Shown here one piece after another: positions 18,238-25,961 of a DNA stretch of 64,000 nucleotides (positions are counted from its first letter, which is position 1; each line of letters opens with the position of its first letter). The DNA is from UBA2991 sp965221735. GTDB taxonomy: Bacteria > Chloroflexota > Dehalococcoidia > Tepidiformales > Tepidiformaceae. The translations under genes and the position numbers were made by a program. Under the pieces are notes generated by a model, which was given only the letters and a program-made list of their open reading frames with translations, had not been told where the DNA came from and made no database searches. Location: the NCBI GenBank assembly GCA_965221735.1, contig OZ244910.1, positions 868,001-932,000 on the forward strand, in the 5' to 3' direction.

Positions 18238-18311
18238 TGGCTGCCGAGCAGGGATTCGAACCCCGACCAAAGGCTCCAAAGGCCCGTGTGCTACCGTTAC
18301 ACCACTCGGCA
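18238..18311 (-). tRNA. tRNA-Gln (TTG)
   Basis: Read on the minus strand: acceptor TGCCGAG pairs with CTCGGCA, the D stem is GTGT/GCAC, the T arm contains GGTTCGAATCC, and the anticodon loop is CTTTGGA with anticodon TTG. The CCA end is encoded (18238-18240). The anticodon stem has one mismatch at its base (C27/T43). Third gene of a three-tRNA cluster. Confidence 0.93.
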
Positions 18312-18330
18312 GAGCGCGGGTGCGTGAGGC

Positions 18331-18418
18331 TGGTGCCGAAGGCCGGACTCGAACCGGCACGGGCTTAACGCCCAACGGTGTTTGAGACCGTCGCGTCTGC
18401 CAATTCCGCCACTTCGGC
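18331..18418 (-). tRNA. tRNA-Leu (CAA)
   Basis: An 88-nt class II tRNA on the minus strand: acceptor GCCGAAG/CTTCGGC, long variable arm, T loop GGTTCGAGTCC, anticodon stem ACGGT/ACCGT with loop CTCAAAC, giving anticodon CAA (codon UUG). CCA is encoded at 18331-18333. Confidence 0.95.
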
Positions 18419-18480
18419 TGCTGCTGACCGTAGACCTGTCGCGCGCGCCCGGTCAAGGATGGACCGCGGCGGAGAAGGCG

Positions 18481-18555
18481 TGGAGCGGAAGACGAGGGTC
18501 GAACTCGCGACCTCCTCCTTGGCAAGGAGGCGCTCTACCACTGAGCTACTTCCGC
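18481..18555 (-). tRNA. tRNA-Gly (GCC)
   Basis: A 75-nt tRNA on the minus strand: acceptor GCGGAAG/CTTCCGC, D arm with GCTCAGTGGTAGAGC, anticodon stem CCTCC/GGAGG with loop TTGCCAA (anticodon GCC), T arm with GAGTTCGACCCTC, and encoded CCA at 18481-18483. First gene of the cluster. Confidence 0.96.
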
Positions 18556-18565
18556 GCGCTTCGCG

Positions 18566-18571
18566 AGTATA
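18566..18571 (-). promoter_or_regulatory. -10 element for the tRNA cluster
   Basis: On the minus strand TATACT lies 10 bases before the 5' end of tRNA-Gly, the right distance for a -10 box driving tRNA-Gly, tRNA-Leu and tRNA-Gln as one transcript. No convincing -35 box is seen. Confidence 0.5.
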
Positions 18572-18661
18572 GCAAAGGCCCTACCTATGACCCGGGGCCC
18601 GCAGCTTCACCCATCGCGGCGCTAACTGTTCCGAGGCGGCCGTCGGAGCCGGCCTGGAAGA

Positions 18662-19207
18662 TCAATCGCCCAGGCGGGAGGTGTAGCCCAGGGCGACCAC
18701 GTCCTCGACGTACTGGCTCCGCCAGCCCGCGTCGGGAACGCGCACGTTGTGGTCGCGGAACCAGCGATGGATGCGGAGGTACTCTTCCTCCATGCGCGCG
18801 CGCCAGCCGTCCTCCTCCCGGAACGTGTCCGGGTCCACCTCTTCGAGCTTGCGCGACATGTCCGCGAACTCGATCTCCGCCTCTTCCTTCCAGTACGTCG
18901 AGAGGTAGTCGAGCGACTCCTCAAGGTTGCGGCGGCACTCGTCGAGCTGGACGCCCATCCAGCCCGCTTCCGTCATGAGCTGGCCGTTCACCCGGTAGCG
19001 ATTGGCGCAGGGTTCGCAGACCACCACCAGCTTGCGCGCGTCGCAGTCCGTCTTGTCCGTGCAGTCCTGGCAGCGAGCGGCGAACTCTGCCGCGTCCGTG
19101 CTGCGCGTGTAGCCCACGATCATCTCGTCGCCGAGCGCGTCGCAGGCCTGGCAGGCGAGCGTGCCCGCCAGGATTTCGTTGATCGTCTTGTCCCAATCCA
19201 CCGACAT
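18662..19207 (-). CDS. Uncharacterised zinc-ribbon-like protein
   Basis: I do not recognise this 181-residue soluble protein. The N-terminal third carries paired cysteines: C19-x2-C22, C46-x2-C49-x5-C55 and C64-x2-C67, a pattern suited to one or two zinc sites. The rest is highly charged and probably helical (LEESLDYLSTYWKEEAEIEFADM). No signal peptide or membrane segment. ATG 19207 follows a GAGGGA ribosome site. It lies 36 bp downstream of the QueD-like gene and may be cotranscribed. The cysteine layout is seen and the zinc binding is inferred. Confidence 0.7.
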   Translation of the reverse strand: MSVDWDKTINEILAGTLACQACDALGDEMIVGYTRSTDAAEFAARCQDCTDKTDCDARKLVVVCEPCANRYRVNGQLMTEAGWMGVQLDECRRNLEESLDYLSTYWKEEAEIEFADMSRKLEEVDPDTFREEDGWRARMEEEYLRIHRWFRDHNVRVPDAGWRSQYVEDVVALGYTSRLGD

Positions 19208-19243
19208 CAGCGTCCCTCTACCCCCTGGGAGTCCCTCGTGAGC

Positions 19244-19726
19244 CTATTCGGCAGTATACCAACCGGCCTGCCCCGGCATTTCCTCGATGCCGACCGTCAG
19301 CCGCTTGATGTTGGATGCCCCGTGCTCGGTCAGGGCCGCCCGCAGGCGCAACGCGAACCACTCCGCCAGCCGTTCCGCCGTCGAGTTGTCGATGGGGAGC
19401 GCCGCCACGTCCGACTTGGGGAAGACGTAGCGCTGGCCCTCGTACGAGATCTCCCAGTCCTGCTCGCCCTCCTCGATCGTGAGCATGCGGCTCTCGAGCT
19501 GGAGCACGAACTTGTGGTCGAGCTCGTCGGCGATCGCCTTCGTCAGCCGCTTCAGGTCGCCGAAGTCCCATACCCACGAGTCCTCTGTGAGCTCGCCCTC
19601 GACGTCGACCATCACGTCGTAGTTGTGGCCGTGCAGGGGCTCGCACTCCCCCAGGAACGTGGCGAAGTGGGCGGCGGCGAAGCGCAGCCGGTTCCGTTCG
19701 ACGGTAACGCGGCGGGTGACGGTCAT
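19244..19726 (-). CDS. queD: 6-pyruvoyl-tetrahydropterin synthase / 6-carboxytetrahydropterin synthase family (QueD-like)
   Basis: A 160-residue T-fold enzyme acting on dihydroneopterin triphosphate in queuosine or pterin biosynthesis. The zinc ligands are the His of FAAAHF and the two of LHGHNY. The active-site cysteine region reads LGECEPLHGHNY, and WDFGDLKRL plus ELDHKFVL are family hallmarks. The C-terminal Glu lies in TVGIEE. QueC, QueE and FolE are not encoded nearby, so the exact pathway is uncertain. ATG 19726. A DUF-like gene ends 70 bp upstream. Confidence 0.87.
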   Translation of the reverse strand: MTVTRRVTVERNRLRFAAAHFATFLGECEPLHGHNYDVMVDVEGELTEDSWVWDFGDLKRLTKAIADELDHKFVLQLESRMLTIEEGEQDWEISYEGQRYVFPKSDVAALPIDNSTAERLAEWFALRLRAALTEHGASNIKRLTVGIEEMPGQAGWYTAE

Positions 19727-19795
19727 GGTGCGGCCTCCAGGTGGCGATCGCTCCCGATCGTCGCACCCTTGAGCCGCACACGCTCGCCGGAAGGT

Positions 19796-20308
19796 TTAGC
19801 CGCGGCCCAGGAGCCCTCCCGCGTCCATCGCGAAGATGCCCTGCATGTCCCGGTTGATGCGGAGCTGCAGGTAGGCGCGAAGCTTCTGGATGTGCCCCGG
19901 AGCGTCTTCCCAGCCCTCGCCGTCGAGCTTGTGCAGGTGGCCGATCGCCTCTGTCAGCAGTTCGCTCAGTTCGCCGTAGCTCTCGTTGATAGCCGCGAAC
20001 GGCGGAATCTCCGGGAACTCCGGCGCCGCCGACACACGCTCGCCGATGGCGCGCAGCCCGTCGGCCGACTCGCCGTCGCGCGCGGCGGCTGCCTCGGCCG
20101 TCTCGGAGAGCACGCGCGCCATGCGCCCGCACTCGTCCGCCATCCACTGCTGCTCCACCGGCAGCCGCCGCTCAACGGAGAGCAGCATCTGCTGGATCAT
20201 CTGCACCGTGACCCTGGCCGCGTTGGTCTGCAGCTCCGGCATGACGTCGCGGTCGAGGCTCTCGCGGATCAACTCCAGCACCCGGGGCGAACTTGGATTC
20301 GTGAACAT
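19796..20308 (-). CDS. DUF6285-like helical protein paired with a phosphotransferase
   Basis: A 170-residue predominantly helical protein. The N-terminal half (SPRVLELIRESLDRDVMPEL, then a long helix) resembles the small proteins that often follow ACAD10-type phosphotransferase genes, which I recall as DUF6285. Function is unknown. The start ATG 20308 lies five bases after the stop of the phosphotransferase gene, and the ribosome site overlaps that stop, so the two are translationally linked. No signal peptide or catalytic motif is visible. Confidence 0.65.
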   Translation of the reverse strand: MFTNPSSPRVLELIRESLDRDVMPELQTNAARVTVQMIQQMLLSVERRLPVEQQWMADECGRMARVLSETAEAAAARDGESADGLRAIGERVSAAPEFPEIPPFAAINESYGELSELLTEAIGHLHKLDGEGWEDAPGHIQKLRAYLQLRINRDMQGIFAMDAGGLLGRG

Positions 20309-20313
20309 TGCTC

Positions 20314-21360
20314 CTACTCCTCCGCCTCGGGGTAGCCGAGGATCATGCAGTAGCCGGGCTGCGCCGAGACCAGCGGCTGCAGCATGTACGTGCTCAGGAA
20401 GTTCTGCGCCTCGCCGTCGAGGCCGCGCCGCACCGCGTCCAGGATCGGCGCCGCCAGGGCTGCGGACGAGAACACCTGGAAGAAGCCGACGTCCTCTTCC
20501 GTGATGGGGATGCCGCTCAGCTTCGAGTAGTGCTGCAGGAAGCCGCCGTCCGCCTTCACGCTGCCGGCCAGGTCGAAGCCGGTGATGCGCGAGAGTTGGT
20601 AGAGCCAGCCGATGTCCTCCCGCGGGTCGCCCACGTGCGCCGCCTCCCAGTCGATGACGCCCGTGATGCGCCCGTTCTCGTAGAGGAAGTTGGAGGGCTG
20701 GTAGTCGCCGTGGCACATCGCCAGCGGCACCGGTTTCGGCAACTGGTTCGGAAGGCTCGCGTACATGTCGAAGAAGACCGGTAGCGGGTCGAACGCGATC
20801 TGCTTGTAGCTTTCCATGAAGAAGTCGATCGAGCTGGTCATGTACGACTCCCAGCTCGACGCATCGATGCCGACGCCCCGCGCATCGCGGAAGTCGCCCT
20901 CCGGGTCGAGCACGTCGAGCGAGGTCGCGTGCAGCTCGGCGATGCGCTCACAGAAGTCCGTCGCCACCGCTTCCAGCTCGTCTTCGTTGCCGGGCGCGAA
21001 CAGGGGAGTCAGGTCCGCGGTTCCCCCAACCCGCTCGATGACCATCGCGGGGCGGTCGAGCGCCGCGCCTACTTCGTCGAGGAAGTAGGGCGTCGCAACC
21101 GGGATGCCGGTCCGCTCCCCCACCCGCTGGGTGATCTGGAACTCCAGGCGCCGGTCCGTCGGCAGGATGTCCTGGTCGGGGGGCGGGTCGCGACGGATGA
21201 TCAGGGGAAGCGTCTCCGTGCTCCCGCCGCTCTCGACGACGGCGTCGGCGCTGTACGTTTCCTGCGAGTAACCGCCCGCCAGCAGCTGGAAATTCTCGAC
21301 CCGCACCGAGTCGGCTTCCGGCCGCTCTTGCTGAATGAATCGCTCAAGCTGAGCCTCCAT
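20314..21360 (-). CDS. Phosphotransferase family protein (APH/ACAD10-like kinase fold)
   Basis: A 348-residue aminoglycoside-phosphotransferase-fold protein. The Brenner catalytic loop is CHGDYQPSNFLY and the metal-binding DxE is GVIDWEAAHVGDP. Members with this architecture resemble the kinase domain of ACAD10/11, linked to 4-hydroxy-acid catabolism, and antibiotic phosphorylation is unlikely. Start ATG 21360. Followed immediately by the DUF6285-like gene. Substrate is inferred only at family level. Confidence 0.85.
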   Translation of the reverse strand: MEAQLERFIQQERPEADSVRVENFQLLAGGYSQETYSADAVVESGGSTETLPLIIRRDPPPDQDILPTDRRLEFQITQRVGERTGIPVATPYFLDEVGAALDRPAMVIERVGGTADLTPLFAPGNEDELEAVATDFCERIAELHATSLDVLDPEGDFRDARGVGIDASSWESYMTSSIDFFMESYKQIAFDPLPVFFDMYASLPNQLPKPVPLAMCHGDYQPSNFLYENGRITGVIDWEAAHVGDPREDIGWLYQLSRITGFDLAGSVKADGGFLQHYSKLSGIPITEEDVGFFQVFSSAALAAPILDAVRRGLDGEAQNFLSTYMLQPLVSAQPGYCMILGYPEAEE

Positions 21361-21404
21361 GGGTACCCTCCGCCGCGGAAGTCTACGGCGGTGTTCCCTT
21401 TAGC

Positions 21405-23006
21405 TCAGCCGACGATGGCGAGCCCCTCCCCGCGGAGGTCGTGGGCAGCGGCGATGCCCTGGCCCGAGACCACCGCCAGGCACGCCCGACCCGTCCACCC
21501 GTCCCACGCGGCCAGCGGCTCGAAGGCCAGCCCCTCCGCCCGCAGCGCCTCCCCCAGGCTGTCGGGAGTGCGCGACTCCGCGTACAGCGTCCCGTCCGTG
21601 TCGAGCGCCCAGCGGGCCGCATCGAGCGCGTCCTGCGGGTCGGCACTGCCGCGCAGGACCGCGTCCAGCACCTGTACGTTCGTCTGCGGTTGGCGGTGCG
21701 CGCCAGGCGTCCCCCCGACGGCGACCAGGTCCCCGTCGCGCGGCCCGGAGGCCTCCCCCGCGAGCGGCAGGTCGGGAATCGACGTGACGATGTAGTTGTG
21801 GAGGGTGTGCATGGGGCGCTTCCCGCCCGCCAGCTCGTTCGGATGCCCCTCCTCGATGCTGAAGCCGCGCATCCGGTTGTTGAACACGACCCCCGTGCTC
21901 GCCGAGAGCACCCCGCTCCCCCAGGCCGAGAACACGGACTGGATCAGCGAGACCGCGTTCCCTTCCCCGTCGATCACGAGGAGCGCCGTCGTGTCGCCAT
22001 CGCCGCCGCTGGCGACTCCCGCCCGTGCCGACGCCCCGCCCGCCCGCAACAGCGCGGCCGCGTCGAAGCCTGTGACACGCGGGTCGCCCGCCTCGGCGTC
22101 GACGGCGGCGAACGCCTCCCGCAGCGCTTCGACCTGCGTCCCGATGCCGCCCTCCGAGCGCGCCAGCCGTTTCAGCGCGAGCATCGTCACGAGCCCGCGC
22201 GAGGGCGGCGGCTGTGTGTGCACATGCAGGCCCCCGAACTCGACCGACACGGGCGTCACCCACTCGGCGGGGGCGCGCCAGTCGTCCGGTGTGAACGCGG
22301 CCCCCAGCCCGTTCAGAGTTGCCACGCAGGCATCCGCGACATCGCCCTCGTAGAACGCCGCCGCCCCGCCCTGGCGCAGCGTGGCGAGCGTCGCCGCGAG
22401 CTCCGTCTGCAGGACGTGCTGCCCGCCGTCTCCCGCCACGTGCCCGAACCTCGCCTTGAACGCCCCTGCCGGATAGACACGCTCTCTCCCCACCTGCACC
22501 GCCCGCGCCAGCGCTCGCGACGCAGGGAATCCCTCCCGCGCGATGCGCTCCGCATCCTCCAGCACCCGCGACCATGACAGCCGTCCGTACCGCTCGTGCA
22601 GCGCACCCCACCCCGCCACGCACCCCGGCACCGTGACCGCCAGCGCTCCCGTGTCGGGGATGCCGCCCAGATCGCGGTACGCTGCTGCGTTCGCGGCTGC
22701 CGGCGCCGGACCCGAGCTGTTCAGCGCTTCGACGGCGCCCGTCGCCGCGTCGTACACGGTTGCGAATGAATCCCCGCCGAGGTGGCTCATGAACGGCTGC
22801 GCGACCGTTAGCACGGCCGCCATCGCGACGGCTGCGTCGGCGGCGCTGCCGCCCTCGTGCAGCGCCCGCTGCCCGGCGGCAGCAGCCAGCGGGTGGTCGG
22901 CGATGACGCAGGTGCGGGAGCCCCGCAGCGCCCCGCGCCGCGGGCCGTCGCCCCCCGCGACCCCTTCGACGCCCTCGCGTCCGCCGCCCGCCGGCTGGTC
23001 CGTCAC
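21405..23006 (-). CDS. Gamma-glutamyltransferase family protein
   Basis: N-terminal nucleophile hydrolase of the Ggt/YwrD type, 533 residues, cleaving gamma-glutamyl bonds or related amides after autoprocessing. The nucleophile Thr begins the small subunit in GDTTALLVIDGEGNAVSLIQS, and NNRMRGFS, the late VGGTPGAHRQPQT and HEGGSAADAAVAM near the N-terminus are family motifs. There is no clear signal peptide, so a cytoplasmic YwrD-like enzyme is likely. Start GTG 23006 is chosen for the GGGAGG ribosome site; the open frame extends further into the peroxiredoxin gene but that is shadow sequence. It lies 14 bp after that gene. Confidence 0.87.
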   Translation of the reverse strand: MTDQPAGGGREGVEGVAGGDGPRRGALRGSRTCVIADHPLAAAAGQRALHEGGSAADAAVAMAAVLTVAQPFMSHLGGDSFATVYDAATGAVEALNSSGPAPAAANAAAYRDLGGIPDTGALAVTVPGCVAGWGALHERYGRLSWSRVLEDAERIAREGFPASRALARAVQVGRERVYPAGAFKARFGHVAGDGGQHVLQTELAATLATLRQGGAAAFYEGDVADACVATLNGLGAAFTPDDWRAPAEWVTPVSVEFGGLHVHTQPPPSRGLVTMLALKRLARSEGGIGTQVEALREAFAAVDAEAGDPRVTGFDAAALLRAGGASARAGVASGGDGDTTALLVIDGEGNAVSLIQSVFSAWGSGVLSASTGVVFNNRMRGFSIEEGHPNELAGGKRPMHTLHNYIVTSIPDLPLAGEASGPRDGDLVAVGGTPGAHRQPQTNVQVLDAVLRGSADPQDALDAARWALDTDGTLYAESRTPDSLGEALRAEGLAFEPLAAWDGWTGRACLAVVSGQGIAAAHDLRGEGLAIVG

Positions 23007-23020
23007 GCCGTCCTCCCGGC

Positions 23021-23491
23021 CTAGGCTCCGCGCAGCAGCTTCAGGACGGCGTCTGCGTTGTCGGCGGCCTTCGCCCGCTTCCAGACCTTCGTGAACGTGC
23101 CGTCGGGCCCGATCACGAAGGTCGACCGCGTCATGCCGATGCTCTTCCGCCCGTACAGCGTCTTCTCGCCCCACGAGCCGTACTCCGTCGAGACCTTCGC
23201 GTCCTCGTCCACGAGCAGGGGGAAGGGCAGGTCGTACTGCTCCCGGAACTTCGTGTGGGAGGCCGCGTTGTCCGTCGAGACTCCCAGCACGACCGCGCCC
23301 TCGGCCCCGATGTCCTCGTGGTTGTCGCGGAAGCCGCAGGCCTGCTTCGTGCAGCCCGGGGTGTTGTCCCGCGGGTAGAAGTAGAGCACCACCGTCTTCC
23401 CGCGATAGTCCTGCAGGCGGTGGGTCTTCCCGTCCTGGTCTTGCAGCTCGAAGTCGGGGGCTGTGTCGCCCGCTTCCAACGTGATCGGCAT
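23021..23491 (-). CDS. bcp: Thioredoxin-dependent peroxiredoxin (BCP/PrxQ type)
   Basis: Reduces hydrogen peroxide and organic peroxides. The protein is 156 residues. The N-terminal GDTAPDFELQDQDG, the peroxidatic Cys in FYPRDNTPGCTKQAC and the resolving Cys five residues later define the atypical 2-Cys BCP class. ATG 23491. Shares a strand and probably a transcript with the downstream gamma-glutamyltransferase gene (14 bp apart). Thioredoxin-like proteins elsewhere in the window could regenerate it. Confidence 0.95.
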   Translation of the reverse strand: MPITLEAGDTAPDFELQDQDGKTHRLQDYRGKTVVLYFYPRDNTPGCTKQACGFRDNHEDIGAEGAVVLGVSTDNAASHTKFREQYDLPFPLLVDEDAKVSTEYGSWGEKTLYGRKSIGMTRSTFVIGPDGTFTKVWKRAKAADNADAVLKLLRGA

Positions 23492-23516
23492 CGCTTCCTC
23501 CTGTGTCGCCGCTCGC

Positions 23517-23924
23517 CTAGCGAATCACGCCGGAGACGCGCTCCGCGTGGATCCGCAGGATCACCCGCCGCTGCGACTCCAGCCAGGCGGGCAGGTCCTC
23601 CGGCTCCGTGAAGCCCGAGCCCTTGATGTTCTCGAACACGAGGTGCGTGGCGTGCTCCAGCCCCTCGCGCTCGATGTCGCACCGCCCCTCGACCGTTACG
23701 AAGTTGAAGGGCGCTGCGTCGTTGAACACCGTGATCGTGACGCGCGGGTCGTTCTCCAGCGTCTTCACTTTGAGCGTGGGCGCGGTCGTGCTCACGACCA
23801 GCGTGTCGCCCTCGCGCGCGTACGCCACCACCGAGCTGCTCGGCTGCCCGCTCTTCCGCACCGTCGTGATTACGGCCCAGCGGTTCTCGCTCACGAACCG
23901 GTCGAATGCCTCCGTCCCGATCAT
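23517..23924 (-). CDS. PPOX-class split-barrel protein, probable F420-dependent enzyme
   Basis: A 135-residue flavin/F420-binding split barrel. FVSENRWAVITTVRKSGQPSSSVV is the typical first strand pair of the F420-dependent (TIGR03618-type) group, and PTLKVKTLENDPRVTITVF is the cofactor-binding region. Its reaction is unknown; relatives reduce biliverdin, quinones or xenobiotics with F420H2. Start ATG 23924 has AGGAGG just upstream. The longer frame upstream has no homology. Confidence 0.82.
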   Translation of the reverse strand: MIGTEAFDRFVSENRWAVITTVRKSGQPSSSVVAYAREGDTLVVSTTAPTLKVKTLENDPRVTITVFNDAAPFNFVTVEGRCDIEREGLEHATHLVFENIKGSGFTEPEDLPAWLESQRRVILRIHAERVSGVIR

Positions 23925-23980
23925 CCGCGCCTCCTTCTGTCCGGCCTTGCCACCGGCTCGCCCTATTCTCGCGAACGCAG

Positions 23981-24016
23981 GGGCGGCGGTCACGCGCCCT
24001 GCCGCCGCCCTACAAT
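23981..24016. promoter_or_regulatory. Inverted repeat next to a -10 element in a divergent intergenic region
   Basis: Arms GGGCGGCGG (23981-23989) and CCGCCGCCC (24002-24010) are exact complements with a 12-base spacer. They directly abut TACAAT (24011-24016), a near-consensus -10 box for the plus-strand gene starting at 24045. The palindrome covers the -35 position, as an operator would. No regulator gene is adjacent. Confidence 0.4.
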
Positions 24017-24044
24017 GGCGCCCGACCTCAGCACGGGAGTCCCC

Positions 24045-25613
24045 ATGTCCGAGCTTCCCGCCTTCACCCTCACCGACGGCGACGGCCGCGAGCGCGCTTT
24101 CCCTTCCGGCCGCCCCTCCCTCCTCGCCTTCGTCAAGGAGGACTGCCCCACCTGCGGCCTCTCCATGCCCCTTATCCAGGCCGCTCACGAGGCCTTCGGT
24201 GCGGCCGTGGACGTCCTCGCCATCGGCCAGGAAGCGGAGGGCAACGCCGTTCTCGTCGACCGCCACGGCCTCACCGCCCCCATGCTCGACGACAGCGCCC
24301 TGCACACCTCCTACGCCTACGACCTCGACACCGTCCCCACTCTCATCCTCACCGGCCCCGACGGGGCCGAGCAGAAGCGCTTCATCGGCTTCGGCCGCGA
24401 GGACTGGCAGGACCTCTTCGGCGACCTCGCCGCCATCGCCGGCGTCGATGCCCCCGACCCGGGCTGGGACGAGTACCCCGACTCCCGCCCCGGCTGTGGC
24501 TCACGCTCGGTCGAGCCCGGCATCGCCGAGCGCCTCGCCGCCGAGGCGGAGGGCAGCCCTCTCCGCGCCCGCCGCATCGACATCGGCGCCGGCGACGACC
24601 TGCACGAGTTCCTCTTCGACCAGGGCCTCACCGACGGCCTCCCCGTCGTCCCCCCCACCGCGGAGCGTGTCATGCGCATGCTCGAAGGCACCACCCGCGA
24701 CGCTCAGGACGTTGTCGCCGTCGTTCCCCCGAACCTGGCCCCCGCGACCGTCGAGAAGGTCGCCATCAACGCTGTCATGGCTGGTTGCAGGCCCGAGTAC
24801 CTGCCCGTCGTGATTACCGCCATCGAGGCGTGCGTGACCGAGGAGTTCAACGCCCACGGCGTCTGGGCCACGACGATGGGCGCCGCCCCGGCGATCGTCG
24901 TCAACGGGCCGATCCGCCACCACATCGGCATGAACATGCGGCTCGGCGCGCTCGGCCAGGGGACCCGCGCGAACGCGGCTATCGGACGCGCCGTGCGACT
25001 CGTGATGCGCAACGTCGGCGGCGCGAAGCCGGGCGGCACCGAACGCTCCACCCTCGGCACGCCCATGAAATACACCCTCGCCTTCGCCGAGTGGGAGGAG
25101 CGCAGCCCCTGGGAGCCGATGCACGTCGAGAAGGGCTTCGAGCCGGACGACAGTGTTGTCACAGTCTTCCCGGCCACCAGCGGACCCCAGCTCATGGTCG
25201 ACCAGACCGCCCGCACCGCTCGTGCGCTCACCGGCATCCTCGGCCTCACGATGGCCGCCGTCGGCAACCCCCGCACCCCCACCGGCCACGTCCTCTTCGT
25301 CGTCTGCCCCGAGCACGCCGACACCATCTGGCGCGACAAGTGGAGCAAGCAGCAGGTCCGCGACTACATCCTCGAGGTCACGAGCATGCCCCTCCGTGAC
25401 CGCCTCGCCAACGCCGACGCGGGCGGCATTGAGCCCTCCCAGTTCGGTCCCGACGGACCCACTGGGGAGCAGCTCGACAAGCTCTACTCGAAGTTCCGCG
25501 GTCCCGAGTTCATCCACATGGTGGTGGCGGGCAGCGAGGCCGGGAAGTTCTCCGCGGTCCTGGGCGGTTGGGCGAGCTCGCCCGTCAGCCGCAAGATTGA
25601 AAACATCCCGTAA
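24045..25613 (+). CDS. Thioredoxin-fold domain fused to a large uncharacterised conserved domain
   Basis: A 522-residue two-domain protein. Residues 1-140 are a thioredoxin/redoxin fold with C34-P-T-C37 and the cis-proline loop DTVPTLIL. From about residue 185 a second domain begins (FLFDQGLTDGLPVVPPTAERV, then VEKVAINAVMAGCRPEYLPVV, LGQGTRANAAIGRAVRLV, SAVLGGWAS). From memory this domain belongs to an uncharacterised family often next to UGSC (seleno)protein genes; no such gene is visible here. ATG 24045 with GGGAG upstream is preferred over ATG 24015, which overlaps the -10 box. A redox role for the N-terminus is well supported. The function of the C-terminal domain is unknown. Confidence 0.75.
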   Translation: MSELPAFTLTDGDGRERAFPSGRPSLLAFVKEDCPTCGLSMPLIQAAHEAFGAAVDVLAIGQEAEGNAVLVDRHGLTAPMLDDSALHTSYAYDLDTVPTLILTGPDGAEQKRFIGFGREDWQDLFGDLAAIAGVDAPDPGWDEYPDSRPGCGSRSVEPGIAERLAAEAEGSPLRARRIDIGAGDDLHEFLFDQGLTDGLPVVPPTAERVMRMLEGTTRDAQDVVAVVPPNLAPATVEKVAINAVMAGCRPEYLPVVITAIEACVTEEFNAHGVWATTMGAAPAIVVNGPIRHHIGMNMRLGALGQGTRANAAIGRAVRLVMRNVGGAKPGGTERSTLGTPMKYTLAFAEWEERSPWEPMHVEKGFEPDDSVVTVFPATSGPQLMVDQTARTARALTGILGLTMAAVGNPRTPTGHVLFVVCPEHADTIWRDKWSKQQVRDYILEVTSMPLRDRLANADAGGIEPSQFGPDGPTGEQLDKLYSKFRGPEFIHMVVAGSEAGKFSAVLGGWASSPVSRKIENIP

Positions 25614-25703
25614 CGAACCGGCTCCGTTTTCGCTGGCGCCTTCGGGAACCGCCGCCTACGCTGGACAGGCGGGTCGGAGAACGGCCCCGGAAGAGGTACT
25701 GCC

Positions 25704-25943
25704 ATGAGTGGCGCGATTGGACCCGGCAGCGAGGGCATGAACCTGGAGCACATCAAGACGTGCGTCCGTTGCGGCCTCCGCTACGACTGGCGCCGGTCCT
25801 CGAGCGCGTCCCTCAAGATGACCTACTGCAGCCACCTCTGCGAAGCCGCCGACCTCGGCTTCACCCTCGAAGCCCTCCTGCATGCTCAGCCTGCCGCTTC
25901 CACCGAGGTTGAGGCGGAAGAGCCCGAGACCGCCGCGATCTAG
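25704..25943 (+). CDS. Small Cys-rich protein, probable zinc finger
   Basis: A 79-residue protein with C-x2-C (CVRCG, residues 20 and 23) and C-x3-C (YCSHLC), a probable four-Cys zinc site, followed by an acidic Glu/Ala-rich tail. ATG 25704 has a GGAAGAGG ribosome site; Met12 is an alternative start. Codon use is normal for the genome. I do not recognise the family. It sits 90 bp after the thioredoxin-fused gene. Confidence 0.6.
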   Translation: MSGAIGPGSEGMNLEHIKTCVRCGLRYDWRRSSSASLKMTYCSHLCEAADLGFTLEALLHAQPAASTEVEAEEPETAAI

Positions 25944-25961
25944 CGGCGCCCCCCGCCGCTC

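Noticed and set aside
18238..18555. Genomic-island attachment site at the tRNA cluster
   Set aside because: No integrase gene, no second copy of a tRNA 3' end and no change in gene content or composition is visible on either side.
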